Shown here: positions 9,410 to 18,213 of the stretch, piece after piece
How positions within the stretch are numbered: the stretch's first letter is position 1
Layout: each line of letters starts with the position of its first letter
Source: Pseudomonas sp. S30
Lineage (GTDB): Bacteria; Pseudomonadota; Gammaproteobacteria; Pseudomonadales; Pseudomonadaceae
Length of the DNA stretch: 64,000 nt
Direction: 5' to 3'
Assembly (NCBI RefSeq): GCF_016518545.1
Contig: NZ_JACVTO010000007.1
Coordinates: 124,001 to 188,000, forward strand
The notes under the pieces: model-generated
What the model was told of the DNA's origin: nothing
Databases searched by the model: none
The model's input: the letters and a program-made list of their open reading frames with translations, nothing else
Program-made: the position numbers and the translations under genes

Positions 9410-11305
9410 ATGCCACAGCCGATTCCCCTCAAGGACCACGAAAAGGAAAAACTCCTGGTCAACCGTCGCCTGCTGGTATGCGCCCTGCTCACCTTGAGCC
9501 TGGTGGCTGTGCTGGTGGGGCGGCTCTATGTGCTTCAGGTCATGCAGCACGACCAGCAGTCGGCGGTCTCGGAGAACAACCGTGTGCACGTCCTGCCGAT
9601 CGCCCCTGAGCGCGGCCTGATCTACGACCGTAACGGTGTGGTCCTGGCCGACAACAAGCCCAGCTTCAACCTGACCATGACGCGCGAGCGCACCAATGGC
9701 CAGACACCTGCCGTCCTCGATGCGCTGGCCAAGATACTCGCCCTGCCCGACGATGACCGCGCCCAATTCGACAAGGACCTGCGCCGTGGACGCAAGCCGT
9801 TCGAGCCGGTCACCCTGATGGTCGGCCTGACCGAAGAGCAGATCGCCCTGATCGCGGTGAACCAGTTCCGTCTGCCGGGGCTGGATGTCGAGCCGCAATT
9901 CATCCGGGAATATCCGCTGGCCGAGCATTTCGCCCATTCGGTGGGCTATGTCGGGCGGATCAACGAAAAAGAGGCCAAGACGCTCGACAGCACCGAGTAC
10001 CGCGGCACCCAGTCGATCGGCAAGACCGGTGTCGAACGCTTCTATGAAGATGAGCTGCACGGCCATGTGGGCTACGAAGAAGTCGAGACCAACGCCCAAG
10101 GCCGGGTCATGCGCGTGCTACGCCACCACGACCCGATCCCCGGCAAAGACATCGTGCTGAGCCTGGACGCCCATCTGCAACAGGCCGCCGAAAAAGCCCT
10201 GGGCGAGCGTCGTGGCGCGGTGGTGGCACTGGATCCTGCGACCGGCGACGTCCTGGCGATGGTCAGCAACCCCAGCTTCGACCCCAACCTGTTCGTCAAG
10301 GGCATCAGCTTCAAGCAGTATGCCGCTCTGCGCGACTCGATCGACCGGCCCCTGTTCAACCGTGTATTGCGCGGCCTTTATGCCCCGGGTTCGACGGTCA
10401 AGCCGGAGGTGGCCATCGCCGGCCTGGACAGCGGCGTGATCACGCCCGGCAGTCGCGTCTTCGATCCGGGTTACTACGAGTTGCCCAATTACGACCACAA
10501 GTACCGTAACTGGAACCGCAGCGGTGACGGCTGGGTGGACCTGTACGCGGCGATCATGCGCTCCAACGACACCTATTTCTACGACCTGGCCCACAAGCTG
10601 GGCATCGATCGCCTGCACGACTACATGGCCGAATTCGGCCTGGGGCAGAAAGTCTCCCTGGACATGTTCGAGGAGGCGCCTGGCCTGATGCCGTCGGCCC
10701 AGTGGAAGCGTGCCACGCGCCGCCAGGCCTGGTTCCCGGGCGAGACGCTGATCCTGGGCATCGGCCAGGGCTACATGCAGGTCACGCCCTTGCAACTGGC
10801 CCAGGCCACCAGCCTGCTGGCCAGCAAGGGGGCATGGCACCGGCCGCACCTGGCCATGACCGTGGGCGGCGAGAAGCCGGTGGATCCCAATCCCATGCCG
10901 GACATCGTGCTGCATGACAAACGAGCCTGGGACCAGGTCAGCCAAGGCATGCAGATGGTCATGCACGACCCGCGCGGCATCGCCCGGGCAGCGGCAGCCG
11001 GCGCGCAGTACCGCATCGCGGGCAAGAGCGGCACGGCGCAGGTCGTCGCGATCCGCCAAGGCGAGCGCTACAATCGAGACAAGACCCTTGAACGCCACCG
11101 CGACAACGCCTTGTTCGTCGGCTTCGCCCCGGCCGACCATCCCTCGATCGTGGTCGCCGTGATGATCGAGAACGGCGAGGCCGGCGGCCGAGTGGCCGGG
11201 CCCGTGGTGCGCGAGATCATGGACGCGTGGCTGCTGGATGACCAAGGTCACCTGAAGGAACAGTACGCTGGCAGCGCTGCCAAGCCCCCTGCCCCTCACG
11301 GCTGA
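9410..11305 (+). CDS. mrdA: Penicillin-binding protein 2 (class B PBP, transpeptidase), orphan copy
   Basis: Peptidoglycan D,D-transpeptidase of the elongation machinery, 631 residues. One N-terminal transmembrane helix (about residues 20-41) follows a short charged cytoplasmic tail. A PBP dimerisation domain begins around APERGLIYDRNGVVLADN. Active-site motifs are the Ser of S-T-V-K at residue 328, S-N-D near 385 and K-S-G-T at 539. Normally mrdA lies beside rodA, rlpA and mltB; here none of these is present. It is therefore probably a second, accessory PBP2 paralog, such as those several pseudomonads carry. An M19 dipeptidase follows on the same strand after 134 bases. Confidence 0.92.
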   Translation: MPQPIPLKDHEKEKLLVNRRLLVCALLTLSLVAVLVGRLYVLQVMQHDQQSAVSENNRVHVLPIAPERGLIYDRNGVVLADNKPSFNLTMTRERTNGQTPAVLDALAKILALPDDDRAQFDKDLRRGRKPFEPVTLMVGLTEEQIALIAVNQFRLPGLDVEPQFIREYPLAEHFAHSVGYVGRINEKEAKTLDSTEYRGTQSIGKTGVERFYEDELHGHVGYEEVETNAQGRVMRVLRHHDPIPGKDIVLSLDAHLQQAAEKALGERRGAVVALDPATGDVLAMVSNPSFDPNLFVKGISFKQYAALRDSIDRPLFNRVLRGLYAPGSTVKPEVAIAGLDSGVITPGSRVFDPGYYELPNYDHKYRNWNRSGDGWVDLYAAIMRSNDTYFYDLAHKLGIDRLHDYMAEFGLGQKVSLDMFEEAPGLMPSAQWKRATRRQAWFPGETLILGIGQGYMQVTPLQLAQATSLLASKGAWHRPHLAMTVGGEKPVDPNPMPDIVLHDKRAWDQVSQGMQMVMHDPRGIARAAAAGAQYRIAGKSGTAQVVAIRQGERYNRDKTLERHRDNALFVGFAPADHPSIVVAVMIENGEAGGRVAGPVVREIMDAWLLDDQGHLKEQYAGSAAKPPAPHG

Positions 11306-11439
11306 GTCGGGCTTCGGCCGCTATCGGCCGGGCCGCTGCCACGTAAATCTGCATCGACGCCATTCGTCCACCTGATACCCGAACCCTGTCCCGGCGCGTC
11401 GCGCACACGCCGGACGGTTGCGATCAGCCCTGCAACGAG

Positions 11440-12795
11440 ATGGCAATGACCAAGACCCGTTCCCGCAAAGCCCTGTACATCGGCCTGGCCCTGGTGGTCG
11501 TGCTGGCCGGCGCCGCCGGTGGCTATTACTACTGGCAGCAGCGCAATGCCGGCTACCCGCTCAAGATCGTCGAGCAGGCCAAGGCGCTGCACGAGCACAT
11601 GCTCTCCTTCGACAGCCACATCACCGTGCCGCTGAGCCTGGGCGGTGCCGACGAAGAGCTGGACAAGGACGGTCCCGGGCAGTTCGACCTGGTCAAGGCC
11701 AACCGAGGCAGGCTGTCTGGCGCGGCGCTGACCATTTTCGGCTGGCCGGAGATCTGGAACGGTCCCAACGCGCCCCATCGCCCGACCCCAGGCTTCGTCG
11801 ACGAGGCCAGGAAGCAACAGGAAGTGCGCTGGAAGATCATCAGCGGCATGGTCCGGGACTTCCCCAACCAGGTCGGCATCGCCTACACGCCCGACGACTT
11901 CCGCCGCTTGAACGGCGAAGGCAAGTTCGCCATCTTCATCAGCATGCTCAACGCCTATCCGCTGGGCCACGACCTGTCGCAACTGGACCTGTGGGCCGCG
12001 CGCGGCATGCGCATGTTCGGTTTCAACTACACCGGCAACAACGACTGGTCCGATTCCTCACGCCCGCTGCCGTTTCTCAATGACACCGCCGATGCCCTCG
12101 GCGGACTCTCGCCGCTGGGCGAGCAGGCCGTCGAGCGCCTCAACGACCTGGGCGTGATCATCGACGTCTCACAGATGTCGACCCTGGCCCTGGAGCAGGT
12201 GGCGCGCCTGAGCCGCGCGCCCATCGTCGCCTCGCATTCGGCGCCGCGGGCCCTGGTGGACATCCCGCGCAACCTGTCCGACAAGGAAATGAAACTGATC
12301 AAGGACAGCGGTGGCGTGATCCAGGTGGTGGGCTTCGGCCAGTACATCAAGCCGCTGAGCAAGCCGGTGCTGGAAAAGTTGGAGGCCCTGCGCGCGCGTT
12401 TCGACCTGCAACCCTTGAACGGGCTGGCCAATGCGCTGATGCCAGGCGACGCGGTGATCGCCATCTGGCCGGAGTCACGCTTCGCCGAGTACGCCAGCAG
12501 CCTCTACGCGATTCTCGAAGAGGAACCCAAGGCCACGCTCCAGCAATATGCCGACGCCATCGACTACACCGTGAAGAAGGTCGGCATCGATCACGTGGGC
12601 CTGAGTTCGGACTTCAACGATGGCGGCGGGCTGGACGGCTGGAAGGATGTCAGCGAGATCCGCAACGTCACCGCCGAGCTGCTGACCCGCGGCTACAGCG
12701 AAACCGATATCGCCAAGCTCTGGGCTGGTAATTTCCTCCGGGTCTGGCAGCAGGTGCAGGCCGATGCGCGCCCCGTGGCCACCACTGAGCCCTGA
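11440..12795 (+). CDS. Membrane-anchored M19 (renal dipeptidase family) peptidase
   Basis: Predicted zinc dipeptidase of 451 residues with an N-terminal membrane anchor (about residues 11-30) that puts the TIM-barrel in the periplasm. Family blocks are seen: ARGMRMFGFNYTGNND, VIIDVSQMS, PIVASHSAPRALVDIPRNLSD and IDHVGLSSDFNDGGGL. The first metal-binding block reads D-S-H-I-T-V-P where the family normally has H-x-D, so one expected zinc ligand is replaced by Thr (near residue 66). Activity may be altered. Two ATG codons (11440 and 11446) are possible starts. It follows the PBP2 gene, which hints at a role in peptide or peptidoglycan turnover, but co-transcription is not proven. Confidence 0.85.
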   Translation: MAMTKTRSRKALYIGLALVVVLAGAAGGYYYWQQRNAGYPLKIVEQAKALHEHMLSFDSHITVPLSLGGADEELDKDGPGQFDLVKANRGRLSGAALTIFGWPEIWNGPNAPHRPTPGFVDEARKQQEVRWKIISGMVRDFPNQVGIAYTPDDFRRLNGEGKFAIFISMLNAYPLGHDLSQLDLWAARGMRMFGFNYTGNNDWSDSSRPLPFLNDTADALGGLSPLGEQAVERLNDLGVIIDVSQMSTLALEQVARLSRAPIVASHSAPRALVDIPRNLSDKEMKLIKDSGGVIQVVGFGQYIKPLSKPVLEKLEALRARFDLQPLNGLANALMPGDAVIAIWPESRFAEYASSLYAILEEEPKATLQQYADAIDYTVKKVGIDHVGLSSDFNDGGGLDGWKDVSEIRNVTAELLTRGYSETDIAKLWAGNFLRVWQQVQADARPVATTEP

Positions 12796-12970
12796 CCTGC
12801 GCCTCCCCGCGCTGCGCCCCGGCCACTGGTCGGCGCGCAGCGTCATGGCGATTGATGAACCCAGGGCAAAAGTCTTTGCTTGCAGGCAGGCTTAATCCAT
12901 TTAGCTGCAACCTTCACACTGTTCCTGGCTCGAATGAGTGATCCCCTCAACCGCCCCAGGAGCATCTGCC

Positions 12971-13774
12971 ATGAACCTTCCCGCCTTCGGCCTCGGTACA
13001 TATCGACTCACCGGCCAGACCGTCATCGACTCGGTGAAAATGGCCCTGGAACTGGGTTATCGCGCCGTGGACACCGCACAGATCTACCAGAACGAGGCCG
13101 ATGTCGGCCAGGCCATCACCGAAAGCGGTGTCGCGCGCGATCAGCTGTTCCTCACCACCAAGATCTGGAAAGACAGCTACGCCGCTGACAGGCTGATCCC
13201 CAGCCTGCGTCAGAGCCTGAGCAAGTTGCGCACCGACCATGTCGACCTGACCCTGATCCACTGGCCAGCCCCCGGGAACGGCGTCGAACTGCGCGAGTTC
13301 ATGGGGGCCCTGGCCGAAGCCAAGCAGTTGGGGCTGACCCGGCAGATCGGCGTTTCCAACTTCAACATCGAACTGACGCGCCAGGCCATCGAAGTGGTCG
13401 GCAAGGGCGAGATCGCCACCAATCAGGTCGAGCTCAGCCCTTACCTGCAGAACCGCCGCCTGGCCGCATTCCTGATCGAGCAAGGCATCACCGTCACGTC
13501 CTACATGACCCTGGCCTATGGCAAGGTCCTCAAGGATCCCGTGCTCGCTGAAATCGCGAGCAAGCATCAGGCCAGCGTCGCCCAGATTGCTCTGGCCTGG
13601 GCCTTGCAGCTAGGCTATGCGGTGATTCCCTCCTCCACCAAACGCGAAAACCTGGCCAGCAACCTGCTCGCTCGCGATCTGCGCCTGGACGACCAGGACA
13701 TGACGCGTATCGCCAGCCTGGAGCGCAACGGCCGCGAAGTCAGCCCTGCCGGCCTGGCCCCGGACTGGGATTGA
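12971..13774 (+). CDS. dkgB: Aldo/keto reductase, 2,5-diketo-D-gluconate reductase B-like
   Basis: NADPH-dependent carbonyl reductase of 267 residues, cytoplasmic TIM barrel. The catalytic tetrad is complete: Asp34 and Tyr39 in RAVDTAQIY, Lys64 in LTTKIW and His97 in LTLIHWP. Cofactor-binding segments are [19 protein letters not shown] and [14 protein letters not shown]. The start at 12971 is preceded by AGGAG about 9 bases away; the longer frame from 12938 lacks a site. Followed by a good hairpin terminator at 13786. The physiological substrate (2,5-diketogluconate, methylglyoxal, beta-keto esters) cannot be read from sequence. Confidence 0.88.
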   Translation: MNLPAFGLGTYRLTGQTVIDSVKMALELGYRAVDTAQIYQNEADVGQAITESGVARDQLFLTTKIWKDSYAADRLIPSLRQSLSKLRTDHVDLTLIHWPAPGNGVELREFMGALAEAKQLGLTRQIGVSNFNIELTRQAIEVVGKGEIATNQVELSPYLQNRRLAAFLIEQGITVTSYMTLAYGKVLKDPVLAEIASKHQASVAQIALAWALQLGYAVIPSSTKRENLASNLLARDLRLDDQDMTRIASLERNGREVSPAGLAPDWD

Positions 13775-13785
13775 TCCCGCTGCAC

Positions 13786-13817
13786 CGGGTGTCGATCTGG
13801 TCGACACCCGTCTTCCT
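13786..13817 (+). terminator. Rho-independent-like terminator after the aldo/keto reductase
   Basis: Perfect 10-bp stem (cgggtgtcga / tcgacacccg) with a 5-base loop, followed by the pyrimidine-rich tail tcttcct. It lies 12 bases after the stop codon. Confidence 0.65.
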
Positions 13818-13846
13818 GTACCCACCGCCATCATTTGGAGTAGTCG

Positions 13847-15028
13847 ATGAGCGTGCTGCATCCCAAACGTGTCCTGTTCGCCCTGGCCATCGGCGCCTTC
13901 GGCATCGGCACCACAGAGTTCACCCCCATGGGCCTGCTGCCGGTGATCGCCGAAGGCGTTGGCGCCAGTATCCCGAGCGCCGGCATGCTAGTAACCGCCT
14001 ACGCGATCGGCGTCATGGTCGGTGCACCGATCATGACCCTGCTGTTCAGCCGCTTCGGCAAGCGCGCGGCACTCACCCTGCTGATGAGCATCTTCACCGT
14101 CGGCAACCTGTTGTCAGCCTTGTCGCCGGACTACTACACGCTGCTGATTTCCCGCCTGATCACCAGCCTCAACCATGGTGCATTCTTCGGCCTGGGCGCC
14201 GTGGTCGCGGCCAGTGTGGTACCCAGGGAGCGGCAGGCCAGCGCCATCGCCGCCATGTTCATGGGCTTGACCATCGCCAATATCGGCGGTGTCCCCGCGG
14301 CCACCTAGATCGGCCAACAGATCGGGTGGCGCATGGCCTTCGCCGGCACGGCCGTGCTTGGGCTGCTGGCGATCGCAGCGCTGTTCTACGCCCTGCCCAA
14401 GGGTGAGCGCGGTACGGTGCCCGAGGTGCGCAAGGAGCTGGCCGTGATCGCCCGGCCCCACGTTCTTCTGGCCATGGCCACCACGGTGCTCGGTGCCGGG
14501 GCGATGTTCACCCTGTATACCTATGTCGCGCCGGTCCTCACCGACCTGACCGGGGCCTCTGGAGCGTTCGTCACCCTGGGACTGGTGCTGATAGGTGTCG
14601 GTTTCACCCTGGGCAACAGCCTGGGCGGGCGACTGGCCGACTGGTCTCTGGATGGCGCTGCACGCATTGTCCTGGCGGCGTTGGCCGTGATCATGCTGCT
14701 GATGCCGCTCGCGCTCGGCAGCCATGTCGGCGCGGCGCTGGCACTGCTGGTGTGGGGCATGTTCACCTTCGCCGTCGTACCGCCGCTGCAGATGCGCGTG
14801 ATGACCGCCGCCGCCGAGGCGCCTGGGCTGGCGTCGTCGATCAACGTCGGCGCGTTCAACCTGGGCAACGCGTTGGGCGCGGCACTGGGCGGTGCGGTGA
14901 TCAGCCTGGACCTGGGCTATGCCGCCGTACCCATGGCTGGAGGTCTGCTGGCGGGCATGGCGCTGCTGCTGGTGTGGCTGGGTGGGCGGCGCAGCGTACC
15001 AGATGCGCAGATCGGCGAAGCGCTCTAA
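13847..15028 (+). pseudogene. MFS efflux transporter (YdhP/arabinose-efflux type) interrupted by an amber codon
   Basis: A 394-codon frame encoding a 12-helix major facilitator of the YdhP/AraJ drug-efflux type. The N-terminus reads FALAIGAFGIGTTEFTPMGLLPVIA, typical of the family. At 14306-14308 the frame reads GCC-ACC-TAG-ATC-GGC-CAA, where homologs have Trp (V-P-A-A-T-W-x-G-Q). A single G-to-A change (TGG to TAG) therefore splits the gene into 153 codons and a same-frame remainder that stays open to 15028 with intact helices. No frameshift or other decay was seen, so the lesion looks recent, or is a sequencing error. Reinitiation at ATG 14333 would give only a C-terminal half, unlikely to work alone. 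Translation would start at the ATG after GGAGTAGTCG. Confidence 0.85.
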
Positions 15029-15194
15029 GCCTGGTGTGCGCGCAAGGCCGCCAAGCCAAGGATGGCCTGTGCACCAGCGTTTCGCCCCTCGCAATGATGA
15101 AGTGCGCCACCTGCAGATTCTCCTGCGCGCGCCGAACGCCTAGTCTTGATCCCGCAAGGCCGTCTGCTGCGGCCCCACCAAGAGGAACCACATC

Positions 15195-15659
15195 ATGTCC
15201 CGCCCGCCGCTGCCACCCTTCACTCAGGAAACCGCCATCGAGAAGGTTCGCCTCGCCGAGGACGGCTGGAACAGCCGCGATCCCGGCAAAGTGGCACTGG
15301 CTTACACACCGGACACACGCTGGCGTAACCGAGTCGATTTCGTCCACAACCGTGAAGAGGCCGAAGCATTCCTCACGCGCAAGTGGAACCGCGAGCACGA
15401 GTACCGCCTGATCAAGGAACTCTGGGCATTCACCGGCAACCGCATCGCGGTTCGCTACGCCTATGAGTACCGTGATGACAGCGGTCAGTGGTACCGCGCC
15501 TTCGGCAACGAAAACTGGGAGTTCACCCCGGATGGGCTGATGCAGAATCGGCACGCCAGTATCAACGAGATGCCGATCAGCGAATCGCAGCGTCAGTTCC
15601 ACTGGCCCCTGGGCAGGCGGCCGGATGACCACCCCGGCCTGAGCGCCTTGGGCTTCTGA
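15195..15659 (+). CDS. DUF1348 / NTF2-like fold protein
   Basis: Soluble protein of 154 residues of the nuclear-transport-factor-2-like superfamily. The DUF1348 pattern is clear: [60 protein letters not shown] and a terminal [14 protein letters not shown]. Family members are cone-shaped dimers of unknown or poorly defined enzymatic role. The start at 15195 is a good ATG; the upstream site GAGGAACCACATC is usable. It stands alone between the broken MFS gene and a convergent LysR gene. Confidence 0.85.
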   Translation: MSRPPLPPFTQETAIEKVRLAEDGWNSRDPGKVALAYTPDTRWRNRVDFVHNREEAEAFLTRKWNREHEYRLIKELWAFTGNRIAVRYAYEYRDDSGQWYRAFGNENWEFTPDGLMQNRHASINEMPISESQRQFHWPLGRRPDDHPGLSALGF

Positions 15660-15695
15660 TCCTCCACTTCATCACCACCCAGAACCAGTGACGGC

Positions 15696-16622
15696 TCAAC
15701 CGTAGAGATAGTTGATGTCCTTCAGCGCCAACGGCGGGACCTGGCCCAGGAGGTAGTCACGCAACCTGGCCATCTGTCGAGCCTTGGGGTTGGCCTTGAG
15801 CCAGGTCATGTAGTAGCCCTCTCCGGTGGCAACGGCCTGCCGGAACGGTGTGACCAGACGTCCGGCAGCCAGGTCGGCACTGGCCAGCACCAGGTCTACC
15901 ACCGATATGCCCAATCCCTGCTGGGCCGCCGAAATGCCCTGGTCGAGGGTATCGAACACCTGGCCCTGATCGATGCTGATGTACGGTGCATCCACCCTGG
16001 CCAACCAGCGACGCCAGTCGCGGCGATCAGGCGATGGGTGAAGGAATTCGCAATCGCGCAGCACTGAAAGCTCGGCAGGACTCTGGCCAAGATAATCGGG
16101 ATGACACACCGGAATCAGCCACTCGTCGAACAGCTTCATGCTCTCGACGTCGGCGGGAAACGTGCCGTTGCTCAGCAGAATGGCGCAGTCGTAGGGCTCG
16201 GAGTAGAAGTCCACCGTGTCGATGTCCATCCACACACTGGAAAGCTGCACGCTGTGGCTGTCGTCCATCCTCTTGAAGCCGTCAACGGCCCGCAGCAACC
16301 AGCGCACCGTGAGCGTGGAAGCCGCCTTGAGGCGCAACGCGTAACGATCCTGGCGCAGCAATGCACAGGCATTCTCGATGATCTTGAAGCCGACCTTCAG
16401 CTCCTGGGCCAGCAGCCTGCCGTGTTCGGTGAGGTGCAGCTTCGGCCCGCGACGGTCGAACAAGTCGCAGCCGAAGAGCCCCTCCAGCGTCTTGACGTGA
16501 TGGCTCACTGCGCCTTGTGTCAGCGCCAGCTCCTTGGCGGCCCGGGTGAAGGAGCCATACCGCGACGCCACTTCGAAGGCACGCAGGGCGTGCAGCGCTT
16601 GAATCCTTTCAGACATGGGCAC
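15696..16622 (-). CDS. LysR-type transcriptional regulator (GcvA-like)
   Basis: DNA-binding regulator of 308 residues. The N-terminal winged helix-turn-helix spans about residues 10-65 (LRAFEVASRYGSFTRAAKELALTQGAVSHHVKTLEGLFGCDLF in outline), followed by a LysR substrate-binding domain. The A-V-S-H-H-V-K-x-L-E spelling is typical of the GcvA/AmpR branch, which often controls amino acid or antibiotic-related genes. It is divergent from the GntA-like/LysE/SGNH unit starting at 16777, the classical layout for a LysR regulator and its target. Start is ATG 16622; a second ATG at 16616 (M-S-E-R) is also possible. Confidence 0.88.
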   Translation of the reverse strand: MPMSERIQALHALRAFEVASRYGSFTRAAKELALTQGAVSHHVKTLEGLFGCDLFDRRGPKLHLTEHGRLLAQELKVGFKIIENACALLRQDRYALRLKAASTLTVRWLLRAVDGFKRMDDSHSVQLSSVWMDIDTVDFYSEPYDCAILLSNGTFPADVESMKLFDEWLIPVCHPDYLGQSPAELSVLRDCEFLHPSPDRRDWRRWLARVDAPYISIDQGQVFDTLDQGISAAQQGLGISVVDLVLASADLAAGRLVTPFRQAVATGEGYYMTWLKANPKARQMARLRDYLLGQVPPLALKDINYLYG

Positions 16623-16776
16623 TTCCTATCATGAGCAAGACTAATAGTAACTCACAATTTCAGGCGTTTTACAACGGAGGCGTCCTTTCAGAAAATGCAG
16701 GTAAATAACTACTACATTAGCCAACACGCCGCGATAAGGCCTACAACATTCATCATGTAACGCTTTCGGGGAAGAC
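16623..16776. promoter_or_regulatory. Divergent promoter region, LysR gene / GntA-like operon
   Basis: This 154-base spacer is clearly AT-richer than its surroundings (for example taaataactactacatta near 16700), as expected for two divergent promoters and a LysR operator. A short inverted repeat acat-N5-atgt at 16746-16758 is close to the start and may be incidental. No confident T-N11-A box could be singled out. GGGGAAGAC before the ATG at 16777 is the ribosome binding site. Confidence 0.45.
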
Positions 16777-17553
16777 ATGTTCACGGGTTATGGAAAATGC
16801 TATCGCTTGGACGCGCGCGAGCTGGCCGAAGAACATGCGCGCAATTCGCAGCACTGGACCTGCACGACGCTGCAGCATTTCAAGGCCATTCTGGATAGCC
16901 CTGCCTTTCCTTGCCTGTTCGGACGCAAGGCCGTCGCCGCTGGCTCCTGCCATGTTCTGTTCGCACGTGCGCAGGACGCAGCCAACGACATCGCTCGCGG
17001 GCTGGCCGACTACATACAGGCCCTCGCGTTCCTGCCACGCAAGCAGCGGGTAGGCTGTCCGCTACTGGTGTTCCTGGAAACTGCCGCGCAGACCACCCTC
17101 GCCGAGCAGCAGCGTCTTGCCTGGGCCATCCTGCAGAAGGTCCATGCCCGCGACCCGCACCCCTGGCCCCAGGACGTGCCCCGCGATCCGCAGGATAGCC
17201 AGTGGTCGTTCTGTTTCGCCGGCATGCCGCTTTTCATCAACATGAGTTTTCCCGCGCACCGCCAGATGAAGAGCCGCAATCTGGGCAGCAGCATCGCCTT
17301 CGTGATCAACCCGCGCGACAGCTTCGACGAGGTGGCCAGTGCCGCGACCGAAAGCGGGCAGCGTATCCGCGCGCGCATTCGCGAGCGCGTAGGCCACTAC
17401 AACGATGGGCTGATACCCCAGACCCTGGGTTTCTTCGGCCAGGACGACAACTACGAATGGCAGCAGTACCAACTACAGGAGCCCGGATCGCTGAGCCCTG
17501 CGCGCTGCCCTTTCCAAGCCGGCACCACCGCTGAACGACAGATCGAGAATTGA
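16777..17553 (+). CDS. YqcI/YcgG family protein (GntA/DcsA-like putative haem-dependent N-hydroxylase)
   Basis: Predicted soluble protein of 258 residues of the YqcI/YcgG family. Visible family segments are FPCLFGRKA near residue 46, a central ALAFLPRKQRVGCPLLVFLE, WSFCFAGMPLFINMSFPAHRQMKSRNLGSSIAFVINPRDSFDE in outline, and a final FFGQDDNYEWQQYQLQ. The characterised relatives I know of are GntA (guanitoxin pathway) and DcsA (arginine N-hydroxylation in D-cycloserine formation), both haem enzymes that hydroxylate a guanidine nitrogen. By inference this protein N-hydroxylates an amino acid or guanidine compound; the substrate is not visible. It is the first gene of a three-gene unit with a LysE exporter, overlapping by a few bases, and an SGNH hydrolase. 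Confidence 0.75.
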   Translation: MFTGYGKCYRLDARELAEEHARNSQHWTCTTLQHFKAILDSPAFPCLFGRKAVAAGSCHVLFARAQDAANDIARGLADYIQALAFLPRKQRVGCPLLVFLETAAQTTLAEQQRLAWAILQKVHARDPHPWPQDVPRDPQDSQWSFCFAGMPLFINMSFPAHRQMKSRNLGSSIAFVINPRDSFDEVASAATESGQRIRARIRERVGHYNDGLIPQTLGFFGQDDNYEWQQYQLQEPGSLSPARCPFQAGTTAERQIEN

Positions 17554-17555
17554 CC

Positions 17556-18188
17556 GTGAATACCGCCCTGACCGCCACCTATGCCCTGACCGTCCTGCTG
17601 CTGATCGCCACCCCTGGCCCGGTGGTGGCTCTGGTCGTCAACACCGCCGCGGCCGCCGGCTCGCGCAAAGCCCTGTTCACCGCTGTCGGCACCAATTGGG
17701 CGTCACTGGTACTGATCGGCGCCGCGGCCTGGATCATCATGACCAGTGCGGCCATCGACAGGACCTGGCTCAGTGTGATGAGCCTGCTGGGCTGCCTGTT
17801 CATCGGCTCTATCGCCGTGGGCACCTTGCGCGAGTCCTGGCAGGCTCGACCGGTGTCATCGGACTCGGCACCGACACCAGACCGCGCTGGTCGCGGCGGG
17901 CTCTGGCAAGGCTTCATGGTCGGCATTTCCAATCCCAAGGACATCATTTTCTTCATCGCCTTCTTTCCCCAGTTCATCCAGGTCACCGAATCGTTCGGTA
18001 AAAGCATGGTGGTGCTGTCGCTGCTGTGGATCGCCATCGATTTCGCAGTGCTGAGCCTCTACATCTTCGCCATCGGTCGTATCACCTCGCAGCGCAGCAG
18101 CCGACTCATCAGCCGTGCATCCGGCGTGGCACTGCTGCTGATCGCCATCGGCGGCCTGTTGTACAACCTCAAGGAACTGGCCGCCTGA
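17556..18188 (+). CDS. LysE/RhtB family amino acid exporter
   Basis: Inner-membrane exporter of about 210 residues with six predicted helices. The N-terminus YALTVLLLIATPGPVVALVVNTAAAAGSRKAL carries the conserved P-G-P of the LysE family, and GFMVGISNPKDIIFFIAFFPQFI the conserved N-P-K-x-x-x-F-F. The frame is open from TTG 17550, overlapping the previous stop; GTG 17556 is preferred because it gives the normal M-N-T start. The tight junction indicates translational coupling, so this exporter probably ships out the product, or a toxic precursor, of the YqcI/YcgG enzyme. Confidence 0.85.
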   Translation: MNTALTATYALTVLLLIATPGPVVALVVNTAAAAGSRKALFTAVGTNWASLVLIGAAAWIIMTSAAIDRTWLSVMSLLGCLFIGSIAVGTLRESWQARPVSSDSAPTPDRAGRGGLWQGFMVGISNPKDIIFFIAFFPQFIQVTESFGKSMVVLSLLWIAIDFAVLSLYIFAIGRITSQRSSRLISRASGVALLLIAIGGLLYNLKELAA

Positions 18189-18213
18189 GGCGCCAGGATC
18201 CAAAGGAGCGTCA

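Noticed and set aside
16746..16758. acat-N5-atgt as the LysR operator
   Set aside because: It is only a four-base repeat and lies about 20 bases before the start codon, too close for an activator site. Kept only as a note in the promoter entry.
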